This document shows, one piece after another, positions 8,830 through 17,316 of a stretch of 64,000 nt of DNA. The position numbers and the translations under genes are program-made. The notes under the pieces were generated by a model, which searched no databases, was not told the origin of the DNA, and saw nothing but the letters and a program-made list of their open reading frames with translations. How positions within the stretch are numbered: the first letter of the stretch is position 1; every line of letters begins with the position of its first letter. Location of the stretch: contig CAJNBY010000005.1 in NCBI GenBank assembly GCA_905221125.1, positions 49,993-113,992 of the forward strand. Reading direction: 5' to 3'. This DNA is from a bacterium (GTDB lineage: Bacteria; Bacillota; Bacilli; Lactobacillales; Streptococcaceae).

Positions 8830-8859
8830 AAAATCCGTTTGGTTTCCCAAGCGGATTTT
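8830..8859 (-). terminator. Terminator of scrK (copy 2 of the 8554 hairpin)
   Basis: AAAATCCGTTTGG/CCAAGCGGATTTT with loop TTTC, five bases beyond the scrK stop, ending in a T-run on the minus strand. The core is identical to the hairpin at 8554-8585. Confidence 0.8.
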
Positions 8860-8864
8860 GTGCT

Positions 8865-9752
8865 TTATTTTGAAACTTCTTTTGCAAGAACAAAGTTCCC
8901 AAGAGTAGCAGAACCATTTCCTGCGACTGCTGGCGTCACAATGTAATCACGCACATCTGGTACTGGTAGGTAGCCATTGAGAAGAGATGTAAATTTCTCA
9001 CGGACACGGTCCAGCATGTGTTGTTGAGCCATGACCCCTCCACCAAAGACAATCACGTCTGGGCGGAAAGTCACTGTCGCATTAACCGCAGCTTGAGCGA
9101 TATAGTAGGCTTGAACATCCCAAACAGGGTTGTTGAGTTCAATATTTTCCCCACGTACACCTGTACGAGCTTCCAAACTTGGACCAGCTGCATAGCCTTC
9201 CAGACATCCCTTATGGAAAGGACAAACACCCTTAAACTCTTTTTCAATATCCATTGGGTGTCTAGCTACATAGTAATGGCCCATCTCAGGGTGACCCACA
9301 CCGCCGATAAACTCACCACGTTGGATAACACCTGCACCGATACCTGTACCGATTGTATAGTAAACCAAGTTTTCGATACGACCACCAGCATTATTACGGG
9401 CAACCACTTCACCGTAGGCAGAGCTGTTTACGTCTGTAGTGAAGTACATTGGCACGTTGAGGGCGCGACGAAGGGCACCAAGCAAGTCCACATTTGCCCA
9501 GTTTGGTTTTGGAGTCGTTGTGATAAAACCATAAGTTTTTGAGTTTTTATCAATATCAATCGGACCAAATGAACCAACTGCAAGACCAGCAAGGTTGTCG
9601 AATTTTGAGAAGAACTCGATGGTTTTATCGATTGTTTCGATTGGAGTTGTTGTTGGAAATTGTGTTTTTTCTACAACGTTAAAGTTTTCATCACCGACAG
9701 CACAGACAAACTTTGTACCGCCCGCTTCCAAGCTTCCATATAATTTTGTCAT
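8865..9752 (-). CDS. scrK: Fructokinase (ROK family)
   Basis: Phosphorylates the fructose released when ScrB cleaves sucrose-6-phosphate, feeding fructose-6-P into glycolysis. 295 residues with the ROK layout: phosphate-binding loop LEAGGTKFVCAVG (residues 8-20), sugar/ROK signature around GTGIGAGVIQRGEFIGGVGH, and a zinc-binding His-Cys cluster in CPFHKGCLEGYAAG. ATG at 9752 has GAGG seven bases upstream. It lies downstream of scrA on the same strand but behind a strong terminator (9853-9883) and has its own extended -10 promoter, so it is at least partly expressed independently. Confidence 0.93.
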   Translation of the reverse strand: MTKLYGSLEAGGTKFVCAVGDENFNVVEKTQFPTTTPIETIDKTIEFFSKFDNLAGLAVGSFGPIDIDKNSKTYGFITTTPKPNWANVDLLGALRRALNVPMYFTTDVNSSAYGEVVARNNAGGRIENLVYYTIGTGIGAGVIQRGEFIGGVGHPEMGHYYVARHPMDIEKEFKGVCPFHKGCLEGYAAGPSLEARTGVRGENIELNNPVWDVQAYYIAQAAVNATVTFRPDVIVFGGGVMAQQHMLDRVREKFTSLLNGYLPVPDVRDYIVTPAVAGNGSATLGNFVLAKEVSK

Positions 9753-9779
9753 GATAAACCTCTTGTTTTTATTTTCTTT

Positions 9780-9788
9780 ATTATAGCA
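9780..9788 (-). promoter_or_regulatory. Extended -10 promoter for scrK
   Basis: Minus strand reads TGCTATAAT about 28 bases before the scrK ATG. No good -35 is seen; the TGn extension supports the call. Confidence 0.5.
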
Positions 9789-9852
9789 TATTTCGAAAGT
9801 CTAAATTTCTCTATTTTTTAGATTTTCCTCTGTAAATCTTACCATTCAAGCA

Positions 9853-9883
9853 AAAACGAACAAACATGTCATTTGTTCGTTTT
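9853..9883 (-). terminator. Rho-independent terminator after scrA
   Basis: Perfect stem AAAACGAACAAA/TTTGTTCGTTTT with a 7-base loop, then TTTTTG on the minus strand, 19 bases after the scrA stop. Confidence 0.85.
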
Positions 9884-9901
9884 CACATTAGAGAGGATTG
9901 A

Positions 9902-11788
9902 TTAGATTTTCACTTCGATCACAGCATCCCCCTTAGCAACTGAACCTGTTGCTACTGGAGCTACTGAAGCGTAGTCAGCTGTATTTGTAACGATAACCAT
10001 TGTTGTATCATCAAGACCAGCTGCAGCGATTTTGTTTGAGTCAAAGGTTCCAAGAACATCGCCTGCTTTCACCTTGTCACCTTGGGCAACTTTTTGTTCG
10101 AAACCTTCACCGTTCATTGTTACAGTGTCGATACCAACGTGGATCAAGACTTCAGCACCATTAGTTGTTTTCAAACCAAAGGCGTGTCCTGTTGGAAAGG
10201 CGATTGAAACTTCAGCATCAGCTGGTGCATAGACCACACCTTGGCTAGGTTTCACAGCGATACCTTGTCCCATAGCTCCACTTGAGAAGACTGGGTCATT
10301 GACATCCGCAAGAGCGACAACGTCACCAACGATAGGAGTTACAAGTGTTTCATTTTGAAGAGCTGCTGGAATGTTACCAGTTGTTTCTTCTTGGACCAAA
10401 CGTTCTGTCGCTACTTCAGTAGCAACTTCTTTTTCATCCTCATAACCAAACATGTAAGTAAGAGCAAAACCAAGTGCAAATGATACAGCTACCATAAGAA
10501 GGTATTGGGCAAGTTGTCCGTTACCAACATAAAGCATTGTACCAGGGATGATGGTGATACCACTACCATTACCAGCAAGTCCAAGGATAGAAGCCAATCC
10601 ACCACCGATTGCACCAGCAATCAATGAGAGGAAGAATGGTTTACGGAAGCGCAAGTTCACCCCGAAGATAGCAGGCTCTGTAATACCGAGGAAGGCAGAA
10701 AGAGCAGCTGGGAAAGCAAGTGTTTTTAGTTTTGGATTTTTAGTTTTGACACCAACCGCAACAGTTGCAGCACCTTGAGCTGTCATAGCAGCAGTGATGA
10801 TAGCGTTGAATGGGTTAGCATGGTCAGCAGCAAGCAATTGAACTTCAAGCAAGTTGAAGATATGGTGCACACCTGACACGACGATCAATTGGTGAACCCC
10901 ACCAATCAAGAAACCACCAAGACCAAATGGCATACTAAGGATCGCTTTTGTCGCGATAAGGATGTAGTTTTCAACAACGTGAAAGACTGGTCCGATGACA
11001 AATAGTCCAAGGATAGACATAACCAAAAGTGTCACGAATGGTGTTACCAAAAGGTCAATGACATCTGGAACGACCTTGCGGACAGCTTTTTCAAATTTAG
11101 CTCCGACAACCCCGATGATGAAGGCTGGAAGAACGGAACCTTGCAAACCAACAACAGGGATGAAACCAAAGAAGTTCATAGCTGTTACTTCACCACCTTG
11201 AGCAACTGCCCAAGCGTTTGGAAGTGAGCCAGAAACAAGCATCATACCAAGAACGATACCAACGGCAGGGTTACCACCGAATACACGGAAGGTTGACCAA
11301 ACAACCAAACCTGGCAAGATGATGAAGGCTGTATCTGTCAAGATTTGTGTGTAAGTTGCAAAGTCTCCTGGAAGTGGCATTTCAAGAGCAATGAAAAGAC
11401 CACGCACACCCATGAAGAGACCTGTCGCTACGATAACTGGGATGATTGGAACGAAAACGTCACCGAAAGTACGGATAGCACGTTGGAACCAGTTCCCTTG
11501 TTTAGCAGCTTCTGCTTTCATGTCATCTTTAGATGATGTTGGTAAACCAAGTGCAACAACTTCATCGTACATTTTGTTTACTGTACCAGTACCAAAGATG
11601 ATTTGGTATTGACCTGAGTTAAAGAAAGCACCTTGAACTTTTTCCAAGTTCTCAATCACTTCTTTATTGATTTTTCCTTCATCTTTGACCATGACACGAA
11701 GACGAGTCGCACAGTGAGCTACACTGTTGACATTTTCACGTCCACCCAAGGCATCGATGACTTTTTTTGCAATTTCCTGATTGTTCAT
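9902..11788 (-). CDS. scrA: Sucrose-specific PTS transporter EIIBCA
   Basis: Takes up sucrose and phosphorylates it to sucrose-6-phosphate with phosphate from HPr. 628 residues in order: IIB domain with the active cysteine in HCATRLR (about residue 24), a polytopic IIC domain (about 100-450), then a IIA domain ending the protein with the phospho-acceptor histidine in LIHVGIDTVTMNG (about 546). ATG at 11788 is chosen because AAGGAGA lies nine bases upstream; the in-frame TTG at 11794 is worse. Expression is controlled from the divergent region shared with scrB, where a TTGACA/TAAAAT promoter is overlapped by a LacI-type operator and followed by a cre site. Confidence 0.95.
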   Translation of the reverse strand: MNNQEIAKKVIDALGGRENVNSVAHCATRLRVMVKDEGKINKEVIENLEKVQGAFFNSGQYQIIFGTGTVNKMYDEVVALGLPTSSKDDMKAEAAKQGNWFQRAIRTFGDVFVPIIPVIVATGLFMGVRGLFIALEMPLPGDFATYTQILTDTAFIILPGLVVWSTFRVFGGNPAVGIVLGMMLVSGSLPNAWAVAQGGEVTAMNFFGFIPVVGLQGSVLPAFIIGVVGAKFEKAVRKVVPDVIDLLVTPFVTLLVMSILGLFVIGPVFHVVENYILIATKAILSMPFGLGGFLIGGVHQLIVVSGVHHIFNLLEVQLLAADHANPFNAIITAAMTAQGAATVAVGVKTKNPKLKTLAFPAALSAFLGITEPAIFGVNLRFRKPFFLSLIAGAIGGGLASILGLAGNGSGITIIPGTMLYVGNGQLAQYLLMVAVSFALGFALTYMFGYEDEKEVATEVATERLVQEETTGNIPAALQNETLVTPIVGDVVALADVNDPVFSSGAMGQGIAVKPSQGVVYAPADAEVSIAFPTGHAFGLKTTNGAEVLIHVGIDTVTMNGEGFEQKVAQGDKVKAGDVLGTFDSNKIAAAGLDDTTMVIVTNTADYASVAPVATGSVAKGDAVIEVKI

Positions 11789-11823
11789 TTGCAAAAATCT
11801 CCTTATATAAAATTTTGTTCTTG

Positions 11824-11839
11824 TTTGAAAGCGATTTTA
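11824..11839 (-). promoter_or_regulatory. Candidate CcpA binding site (cre) in the scrA leader
   Basis: TTTGAAAGCGATTTTA matches the cre consensus WWTGNAARCGNWWWCA except for one T in place of C. It lies downstream of the scrA -10, a position that would allow roadblock repression when preferred sugars are present. Confidence 0.55.
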
Positions 11840-11856
11840 TTCGCCCTACGACTATT

Positions 11857-11884
11857 ATTTTATCATGTTTTAGAAATATGTCAA
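11857..11884 (-). promoter_or_regulatory. scrA promoter
   Basis: On the minus strand, TTGACA (11884-11879), 16-base spacer, TAAAAT (11862-11857). The -35 overlaps the operator at 11879-11894. Confidence 0.7.
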
Positions 11885-11894
11885 GCGTTTTGCA
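11879..11894. promoter_or_regulatory. Candidate ScrR operator at the scrA promoter
   Basis: TGTCAAGCGTTTTGCA is an imperfect LacI-type palindrome centred on CG, covering the scrA -35. Related sites occur at 12062 and 12116. Assignment to ScrR is inferred from position and family. Confidence 0.5.
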
Positions 11895-12061
11895 GAAAAA
11901 ATATTCTATCCACTTAGTAAGCTTGCTTTAGATTGATTGTTTTTGACTGTTTTATCAGGTGTTCCTTAAAAAAATAAGTTTAAATTCTTGGTTAAAAGGG
12001 TTTTATTTCATTCTCTTTCATATTTTCGTAAAAATTTGATTGATTTCCTGCATTTATTTTA

Positions 12062-12077
12062 TGACAAACGTTTGACA
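12062..12077. promoter_or_regulatory. Candidate ScrR operator between scrA and scrB
   Basis: TGACAAACGTTTGACA, with a perfect CAAACGTTTG core, sits in the divergent region upstream of the scrB promoter. It is typical of a LacI-family binding site. Confidence 0.5.
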
Positions 12078-12105
12078 GTTTTTTCTCTTTTTTAACATAA
12101 AAGGC

Positions 12106-12134
12106 TTGCATTTTTAATCGAAAACGGTTACTAT
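12106..12134 (+). promoter_or_regulatory. scrB promoter with overlapping LacI-type operator
   Basis: TTGCAT, 17-base spacer, TACTAT, 33 bases before the scrB ATG. AATCGAAAACGGTTAC (12116-12131) lies in the spacer and the start of the -10 and resembles a LacI-family or CcpA site, so a bound repressor would block polymerase. Confidence 0.6.
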
Positions 12135-12167
12135 TAAAAGTGATAAGATTTTTGGAGGAATGAATGA

Positions 12168-13622
12168 ATGGAATGGACAACTGAGAGTCGTTACAGACTT
12201 TATCAAGACTGGACGCAAGAAGAAATTAAGAATATTAAGGAAAATATGGCACAATCTCCATGGCATACTCATTATCATGTTGAGCCAAAAACAGGACTTC
12301 TCAACGACCCAAATGGCTTTTCTTACTTTGATGGAAAGTGGATTGTTTTTTATCAGAACTTTCCTTTTGGTGCAACCCACGGTTTGAAATCTTGGGTGCA
12401 ATTGGAAAGCGAGGACTTGGTTCATTTCACAGAAACTGGAGTCAAAGTTTTGCCTGACACTCCATTAGATAGCCACGGTGCCTACTCTGGTTCTGCCATG
12501 CAGTTTGGCGATAACTTGTTCCTATTCTATACTGGAAATGTTCGTGATGAAAACTGGATTCGTCACCCATACCAGATTGGTGCTTTGATGGATAAGGATG
12601 GCAAGATTACGAAGATTGACAAGATCTTGATTGACCAGCCAGCAGACTCTACTGACCACTTCCGCGACCCGCAAATTTTTAACTTTAAAGGTCAATATTA
12701 TGCCATCGTCGGAGGACAGGACTTAGAGAAAAAAGGCTTCGTCCGTCTCTACAAAGCTATTGACAACGACTACACAAACTGGCAAGCTGTTGGTGACCTT
12801 GACTTTGCTAACGACCGCACTGCCTACATGATGGAATGTCCAAACCTGGTCTTTGTAGGCGAGCAACCTGTCCTTCTCTACTGCCCACAAGGATTGGATA
12901 AAAAAGTTCTATACTACGACAATATCTATCCAAATATGTATAAGATCGGGGCTTCCTTTGACCCTGAAAATGCCAAAATGGTAGATGTGTCTCAACTTCA
13001 AAACATGGATTACGGTTTCGAAGCCTATGCTACCCAAGCCTTCAACGCTCCTGACGGACGCGCTCTAGCAGTTAGCTGGCTTGGTTTGCCAGATGTTTCT
13101 TACCCATCTGACCGTTTTGACCACCAAGGAACCTTCTCTTTGGTCAAAGAACTCACTATCAAAGACGGTAAACTCTACCAATACCCAGTCGCAGCTATCA
13201 AGGATCTCCGTGCTTCTGAAGAAGCTTTCTCAAATCGTGCCCAAACCAAGAACACCTACGAACTTGAACTCAACTTGGAAGCCAATAGCCAGAGCGAGAT
13301 TGTCTTACTTGCTGATAAAGAAGGCAAGGGACTTGCAATCAACTTTGACCTTGTAAATGGTCAAGTGACAGTGGATCGTAGCCAGGCTGGTGAACAGTAC
13401 GCCCAAGAATTTGGGACAACTCGTTCTTGCCCTATCGATAATCAGGCTACTACTGCTACAATCTTTATCGATAACTCTGTCTTTGAAATTTTCATCAATA
13501 AAGGAGAAAAAGTATTTTCTGGTCGTGTCTTCCCACATGCGGACCAAAATGGTATCCTCATCAAATCTGGAAACCCAACTGGAACTTACTATGAATTAGA
13601 TTATGGTCGCAAAACTAACTGA
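12168..13622 (+). CDS. scrB: Sucrose-6-phosphate hydrolase (GH32)
   Basis: Hydrolyses imported sucrose-6-phosphate to glucose-6-phosphate and fructose. 484 residues with the GH32 five-blade propeller signatures: nucleophile Asp47 in LLNDPNG, the transition-state stabiliser in FRDPQIF (about residue 165), and the acid/base Glu in MMECPNL (about 223). The C-terminal beta-sandwich follows from about 340. ATG at 12168 has GGAGGA eight bases upstream; nearby ATGs at 12160 and 12164 are in other frames. It overlaps scrR by 20 bases, so the repressor is co-transcribed. Confidence 0.96.
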   Translation: MEWTTESRYRLYQDWTQEEIKNIKENMAQSPWHTHYHVEPKTGLLNDPNGFSYFDGKWIVFYQNFPFGATHGLKSWVQLESEDLVHFTETGVKVLPDTPLDSHGAYSGSAMQFGDNLFLFYTGNVRDENWIRHPYQIGALMDKDGKITKIDKILIDQPADSTDHFRDPQIFNFKGQYYAIVGGQDLEKKGFVRLYKAIDNDYTNWQAVGDLDFANDRTAYMMECPNLVFVGEQPVLLYCPQGLDKKVLYYDNIYPNMYKIGASFDPENAKMVDVSQLQNMDYGFEAYATQAFNAPDGRALAVSWLGLPDVSYPSDRFDHQGTFSLVKELTIKDGKLYQYPVAAIKDLRASEEAFSNRAQTKNTYELELNLEANSQSEIVLLADKEGKGLAINFDLVNGQVTVDRSQAGEQYAQEFGTTRSCPIDNQATTATIFIDNSVFEIFINKGEKVFSGRVFPHADQNGILIKSGNPTGTYYELDYGRKTN

Positions 13623-14568
13623 TGTCGCCAAACTTGCAGGCGTCAGCCCTACTACCGTTTCTCGGGTTATCAATAAAAAAGGTTATCTATCTGAGAAAAC
13701 CATTCAAAAGGTCAATGAAGCCATGCGAGAATTGGGCTATAAACCCAACAACCTAGCTCGTAGTTTACAAGGAAAATCAGCTAAGTTAATCGGCTTGATT
13801 TTCCCCAACATTTCCAACGTTTTCTATGCAGAATTGATTGACAAATTGGAACACCAACTCTTCAAAAATGGCTACAAGACCATCATCTGCAACAGTGAGC
13901 ACGATTCTGAAAAAGAACGCGAGTACATCGAAATGTTGGAAGCCAATCAGGTGGACGGCATCATTTCTGGTAGTCACAACTTGGGAATTGAAGACTACAA
14001 TCGTGTGACAGCGCCGATTATTTCCTTTGACCGAAACTTGTCACCAGACATTCCTGTCGTTTCCTCTGACAACTATGCTGGTGGGGTTCTTGCTGCCCAG
14101 ACCTTGGTTAAGACAGGCGCCCAGTCTATCATCATGATTACAGGGAATGACAATTCCAATTCGCCAACCGGACTGCGCCACGCTGGTTTTGCATCGGTTC
14201 TACCAAAAGCACCTATTATCAATGTTTCCAGTGACTTTTCTCCTGTCAGAAAAGAAATGGAAATCAAGAATATCTTGACCCGACAAAAGCCTGATGCCAT
14301 CTTTGCTTCGGATGATTTGACAGCTATTCTGGTCATTAAAATTGCTCAAGAACTGGGCATTTCTGTCCCAGAAGAGCTCAAGGTCATCGGATACGATGGG
14401 ACCTACTTTATCGAGAATTACTATCCTCATTTGACAACAATTAAGCAACCTATGAAGGAGATTGCCCAACTCACTGTTGACCTCCTCTTACAAAAGATCG
14501 AAGGCAAGGAAGTTGCGACAACTGGTTACTTCTTACCAGTCACCCTATTACCAGGAAAAAGTATTTAA
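13603..14568 (+). CDS. scrR: Sucrose operon repressor (LacI family)
   Basis: 321-residue LacI/GalR regulator. N-terminal helix-turn-helix LTDVAKLAGVSPTTVSRVIN (residues 5-24) and hinge helix NNLARSLQGK (about 50-59), then a periplasmic-binding-protein-like effector domain (about 62-321). It should bind the LacI-type operators between scrA and scrB and release them when sucrose or its phosphate is present. The start at 13603 lies inside scrB with no strong ribosome site, which suggests translational coupling. The gene is followed at once by a BOX repeat and a bidirectional terminator. Confidence 0.93.
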   Translation: MVAKLTDVAKLAGVSPTTVSRVINKKGYLSEKTIQKVNEAMRELGYKPNNLARSLQGKSAKLIGLIFPNISNVFYAELIDKLEHQLFKNGYKTIICNSEHDSEKEREYIEMLEANQVDGIISGSHNLGIEDYNRVTAPIISFDRNLSPDIPVVSSDNYAGGVLAAQTLVKTGAQSIIMITGNDNSNSPTGLRHAGFASVLPKAPIINVSSDFSPVRKEMEIKNILTRQKPDAIFASDDLTAILVIKIAQELGISVPEELKVIGYDGTYFIENYYPHLTTIKQPMKEIAQLTVDLLLQKIEGKEVATTGYFLPVTLLPGKSI

Positions 14569-14722
14569 TACTCAATGAAAATCAAATTCAAATCACGTCA
14601 GCGTCGCCTTACCGTAGATATATGTAACTGACTTCGTCAGTCTTATCTACAACCTCAAAGCAGTGCTTTGAGCAACCTGCGGCTAGCTTCCTAGTTTGCT
14701 CTTTGATTTTCATTGAGTATAA
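14569..14722 (+). repeat. BOX element (boxA-boxB-boxC)
   Basis: Contains the diagnostic boxA core CGTCAGCGTCGCCTTACCG, a boxB segment (TGACTTCGTCAG through CAAAGCAGTGCTTTGAG) and boxC (GGCTAGCTTCCTAGTTTGCT through ATTTTCATTGAGTAT). BOX elements are dispersed pneumococcal/mitis-group repeats that form stable RNA structures. This copy sits in the scrR/mvaA convergent gap. Confidence 0.9.
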
Positions 14723-14729
14723 GCACAAG

Positions 14730-14757
14730 AAAACTCAGACCAATTCGTCTGAGTTTT
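14730..14757. terminator. Bidirectional terminator between scrR and mvaA
   Basis: AAACTCAGAC/GTCTGAGTTT stem with a CAATTC loop and T-runs on both strands, serving convergent scrR (+) and mvaA (-). It directly abuts the mvaA stop codon. Confidence 0.85.
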
Positions 14758-16032
14758 TTATAATCTTAAATTTGCGAGATAGTGCTGGGCTGTCTCTAGA
14801 TTAAAGCTCTTATCTGCGATGAGGCGTTCAACTAGGGGAGCTACCTCGGATTCACTGGCACCTGCTAGGAGTGCCAAGGATTTGGCCTGCAATTTCATGT
14901 GCCCTTGCTGAATCCCTGTGCTCACCAAGGCTTTGAGGGCTGCAAAGTTTTGGGCAAGACCGATAGACACGATAATCTGAGCTAATTCTTTGGCAGAAGG
15001 ATTTCCCAGTAGCTCATGACTAAGAGCTACACGAGGGTTGAGACCAATAGAGCCACCCTTGGTTGCTACAGGCATAGGAAGTGTCATCTCACCGACCAAT
15101 TCTTCTCTTTCAAGGTCCAGTGTCCATTGACTAAGACCTCGATAGCGTCCATCTCGACTAGCAAAGGCATGGGCCCCCGCCTCAATGGCACGCCAGTCAT
15201 TACCAGTGGCAATCAAAATGGCATCAATACCGTTAAAAATCCCTTTATTGTGGGTAGCTGCTCGATAAGGATCAGCCTGCGCAAATTGGCTCGCCAAAGC
15301 AATTTTCTCTGCAATTTCTCGTCCTTGATCCCTTTGGCGACTCAAGTAACGAAAGGCAATGCGACAGCTTGCAGTCACTAGAGAATCGGTCGCGTAGTTG
15401 GACAGGATTCCCATAAGACTCTGCCCCTGACTTAGTTCTTCTAAGACTGGTTTCAAGGCTTCCAGCATGGTGTTAAGCATATTGGCTCCCATGGCTTCTT
15501 GGGTATCAACATGAAGATAAACAACAAGGAAGTCCGTTTCGCTTTTGATCTGTTCTACATGCAAATCACGCGCCCCGCCTCCACGTTTAACGATAGAAGG
15601 ATAGGCTTGATTGGCAAGTTCTAAGAGTTCTGTTTTCTTGCTTGCAATCTTCTCTTGCGCTTGTTCAGGAGCAGCAACTTGATAAAGGGCTACCTGACCG
15701 ATCATCTGGCGCTCATGGACTTGCGCAGTAAAACCGCCTGCACGCTTAATGATTTTACTGGCATAGCTGGCCGCAGCAACCACAGAGGGCTCTTCTGTCA
15801 CATAGGGAACTGTGTATTCCTGACCATTGACAAGGACCTCTGGGACTAGCGAATAAGGCAGAGAAAAAGTTCCCACTACATTCTCACTCAGCTGGTCTGC
15901 GACAGTCACACTAATCTGTTCATCCTGCTCCAGACTGGTTTGTTTTTCAGGACTAAGGAGCGCCTGAGCTTTTAACAGCTCAAGGCGCTCATGGTATGAT
16001 TTTTTAGAAAATCCATTCCAACTTATCTTCAT
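14758..16032 (-). CDS. mvaA: Hydroxymethylglutaryl-CoA reductase (class II)
   Basis: Reduces or, in the class II direction, interconverts HMG-CoA and mevalonate, an early step of the mevalonate route to isoprenoids that streptococci use for undecaprenyl phosphate. 424 residues, normal for class II. Conserved blocks visible include KRGGGARDLHVE (about residue 155) and ATGNDWRAIEAGAHAFASRDG (about 272). The C-terminal small helical region ends with the His of AQHYLANL. ATG at 16032 overlaps the mvaS stop by one base (TAATG), so the pair is coupled. Confidence 0.95.
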   Translation of the reverse strand: MKISWNGFSKKSYHERLELLKAQALLSPEKQTSLEQDEQISVTVADQLSENVVGTFSLPYSLVPEVLVNGQEYTVPYVTEEPSVVAAASYASKIIKRAGGFTAQVHERQMIGQVALYQVAAPEQAQEKIASKKTELLELANQAYPSIVKRGGGARDLHVEQIKSETDFLVVYLHVDTQEAMGANMLNTMLEALKPVLEELSQGQSLMGILSNYATDSLVTASCRIAFRYLSRQRDQGREIAEKIALASQFAQADPYRAATHNKGIFNGIDAILIATGNDWRAIEAGAHAFASRDGRYRGLSQWTLDLEREELVGEMTLPMPVATKGGSIGLNPRVALSHELLGNPSAKELAQIIVSIGLAQNFAALKALVSTGIQQGHMKLQAKSLALLAGASESEVAPLVERLIADKSFNLETAQHYLANLRL

Positions 16033-17204
16033 TATTTTTCAACCTTACTATAACGACGTTGGTGGTCCACAATTTCAACCAAGGCAAACTCTTGATTTTC
16101 ATAGCCAGCAAACTGGACAGAGTTTGTTTCATCCAAGTCCACTTCCTCAAAGAACACCTTTTCATAGTCAGCTACGGATAGGGCAGTTCGTTGGTTGAGT
16201 TTATTCAAGCGGTCTTTATCTAGATAGGCTTCATATCCTTCAACTAATTCACCACTGAAGAACTCAGCCACAGCCCCACTTCCGTAACTATAAAGGGCAA
16301 TTTTATCCCCAGCCTTCAAGCTATCTGTATTTTCCAAGAGAGATAAAAGTCCTAGGAAAAGTGAACCAGTGTAGATGTTCCCCACCTTTTGACTGTAGAG
16401 AATAGACTGGTCAAAATGCTTTTGCAAGAGGTCTTTTTTCTCTTGAGGCAGACTCTTGTCCATGATTTTTTTCAAGCCTTTTAGCGCTAATTTAGGATAA
16501 GGTAAGTGGAAACAAACAGCCGCAAAATCATCCAAAGTAAGCTGGTAGCGTTTTTGGTATTCAAGCCAAGTCGTTTTCAAACTATCCAAATATTGTTGGG
16601 TAGAATAGACACCATTTACGTAAGGAGTTGTTGAGTAATTTGGACGCCAGAAATCCATGATGTCACGGGTTTGAGCTACATTGTCATTATTAAAGGCCAT
16701 AATTCGTGGATTTTGTGTAATCAACATAGCCACACTTCCAGCACCCTGAGTTGGTTCTCCAGGTGTTTCAATACCGTATTTGGCAATATCACTGGCAATA
16801 ACCAAAACTTTGGACTCCGGAGAATTTTCCACATGCAATTTGGCATAATGAAGGGCAGCTGTCGCTCCATAGCAGGCTTCTTTAATCTCGAAACTACGAG
16901 CAAAGGGCTGGATGCCAAGCAAGCCATGCACAAAGACGGCTGCAGCCTTACTCTGGTCAATTCCTGACTCGGTAGCCACAATGACCATGTCAATTTCTTG
17001 TCTCTCTTGCTCAGTTAAAATAGAGTCACTTGCACTCGCCGCCAAGGTCACGATGTCCTCAGTTAAGGGCGCAATACTCAATTCCTCGAGTAAGAGTCCT
17101 TTGCTTAATTTTTCAGGGTCAATTCCCCTCGCTTCTGCTAAGTCTTGTAACTTCAAGACATATTGACTGGTCGCAAAACCAATCTTATCAATACCGATTG
17201 TCAT
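16032..17204 (-). CDS. mvaS: Hydroxymethylglutaryl-CoA synthase
   Basis: Condenses acetyl-CoA with acetoacetyl-CoA to HMG-CoA, supplying MvaA. 390 residues from ATG at 17204, chosen because GAGG lies five to six bases upstream; the in-frame ATG at 17228 has no ribosome site. The thiolase fold is visible: catalytic Cys in FEIKEACYGATAAL (about residue 110), His in CFHLPYPK (about 233), and a glycine-rich SYGSGAVAEFFSG near the C-terminus. First gene of mvaS-mvaA. Confidence 0.95.
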   Translation of the reverse strand: MTIGIDKIGFATSQYVLKLQDLAEARGIDPEKLSKGLLLEELSIAPLTEDIVTLAASASDSILTEQERQEIDMVIVATESGIDQSKAAAVFVHGLLGIQPFARSFEIKEACYGATAALHYAKLHVENSPESKVLVIASDIAKYGIETPGEPTQGAGSVAMLITQNPRIMAFNNDNVAQTRDIMDFWRPNYSTTPYVNGVYSTQQYLDSLKTTWLEYQKRYQLTLDDFAAVCFHLPYPKLALKGLKKIMDKSLPQEKKDLLQKHFDQSILYSQKVGNIYTGSLFLGLLSLLENTDSLKAGDKIALYSYGSGAVAEFFSGELVEGYEAYLDKDRLNKLNQRTALSVADYEKVFFEEVDLDETNSVQFAGYENQEFALVEIVDHQRRYSKVEK

Positions 17205-17274
17205 ATTTACCTCTGTTTTATCATTCATGTAAAAAATCGTTCAGTACTATTTTATCACAAATGGCAGTAAAAGA

Positions 17275-17306
17275 GAGAAAAAAGACTTGATTCACCAAAT
17301 CAAGCC
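17275..17306 (-). terminator. Rho-independent terminator after the ThrE-like pair
   Basis: GACTTGATT/AATCAAG(C)C stem with a 4-5 base loop, followed on the minus strand by a T6 run, 11 bases after the stop of the 17317 gene. Confidence 0.75.
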
Positions 17307-17316
17307 TCTTGTTCGT

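Noticed and set aside
8686..8946. Plus-strand frame of 86 codons in the structured element
   Set aside because: It runs through two hairpins, the terminator and the 3' end of scrK on the other strand; no ribosome site.
15016..15381. Plus-strand frame of 121 codons within mvaA
   Set aside because: Shadow of the mvaA coding strand; no ribosome site or recognisable protein.
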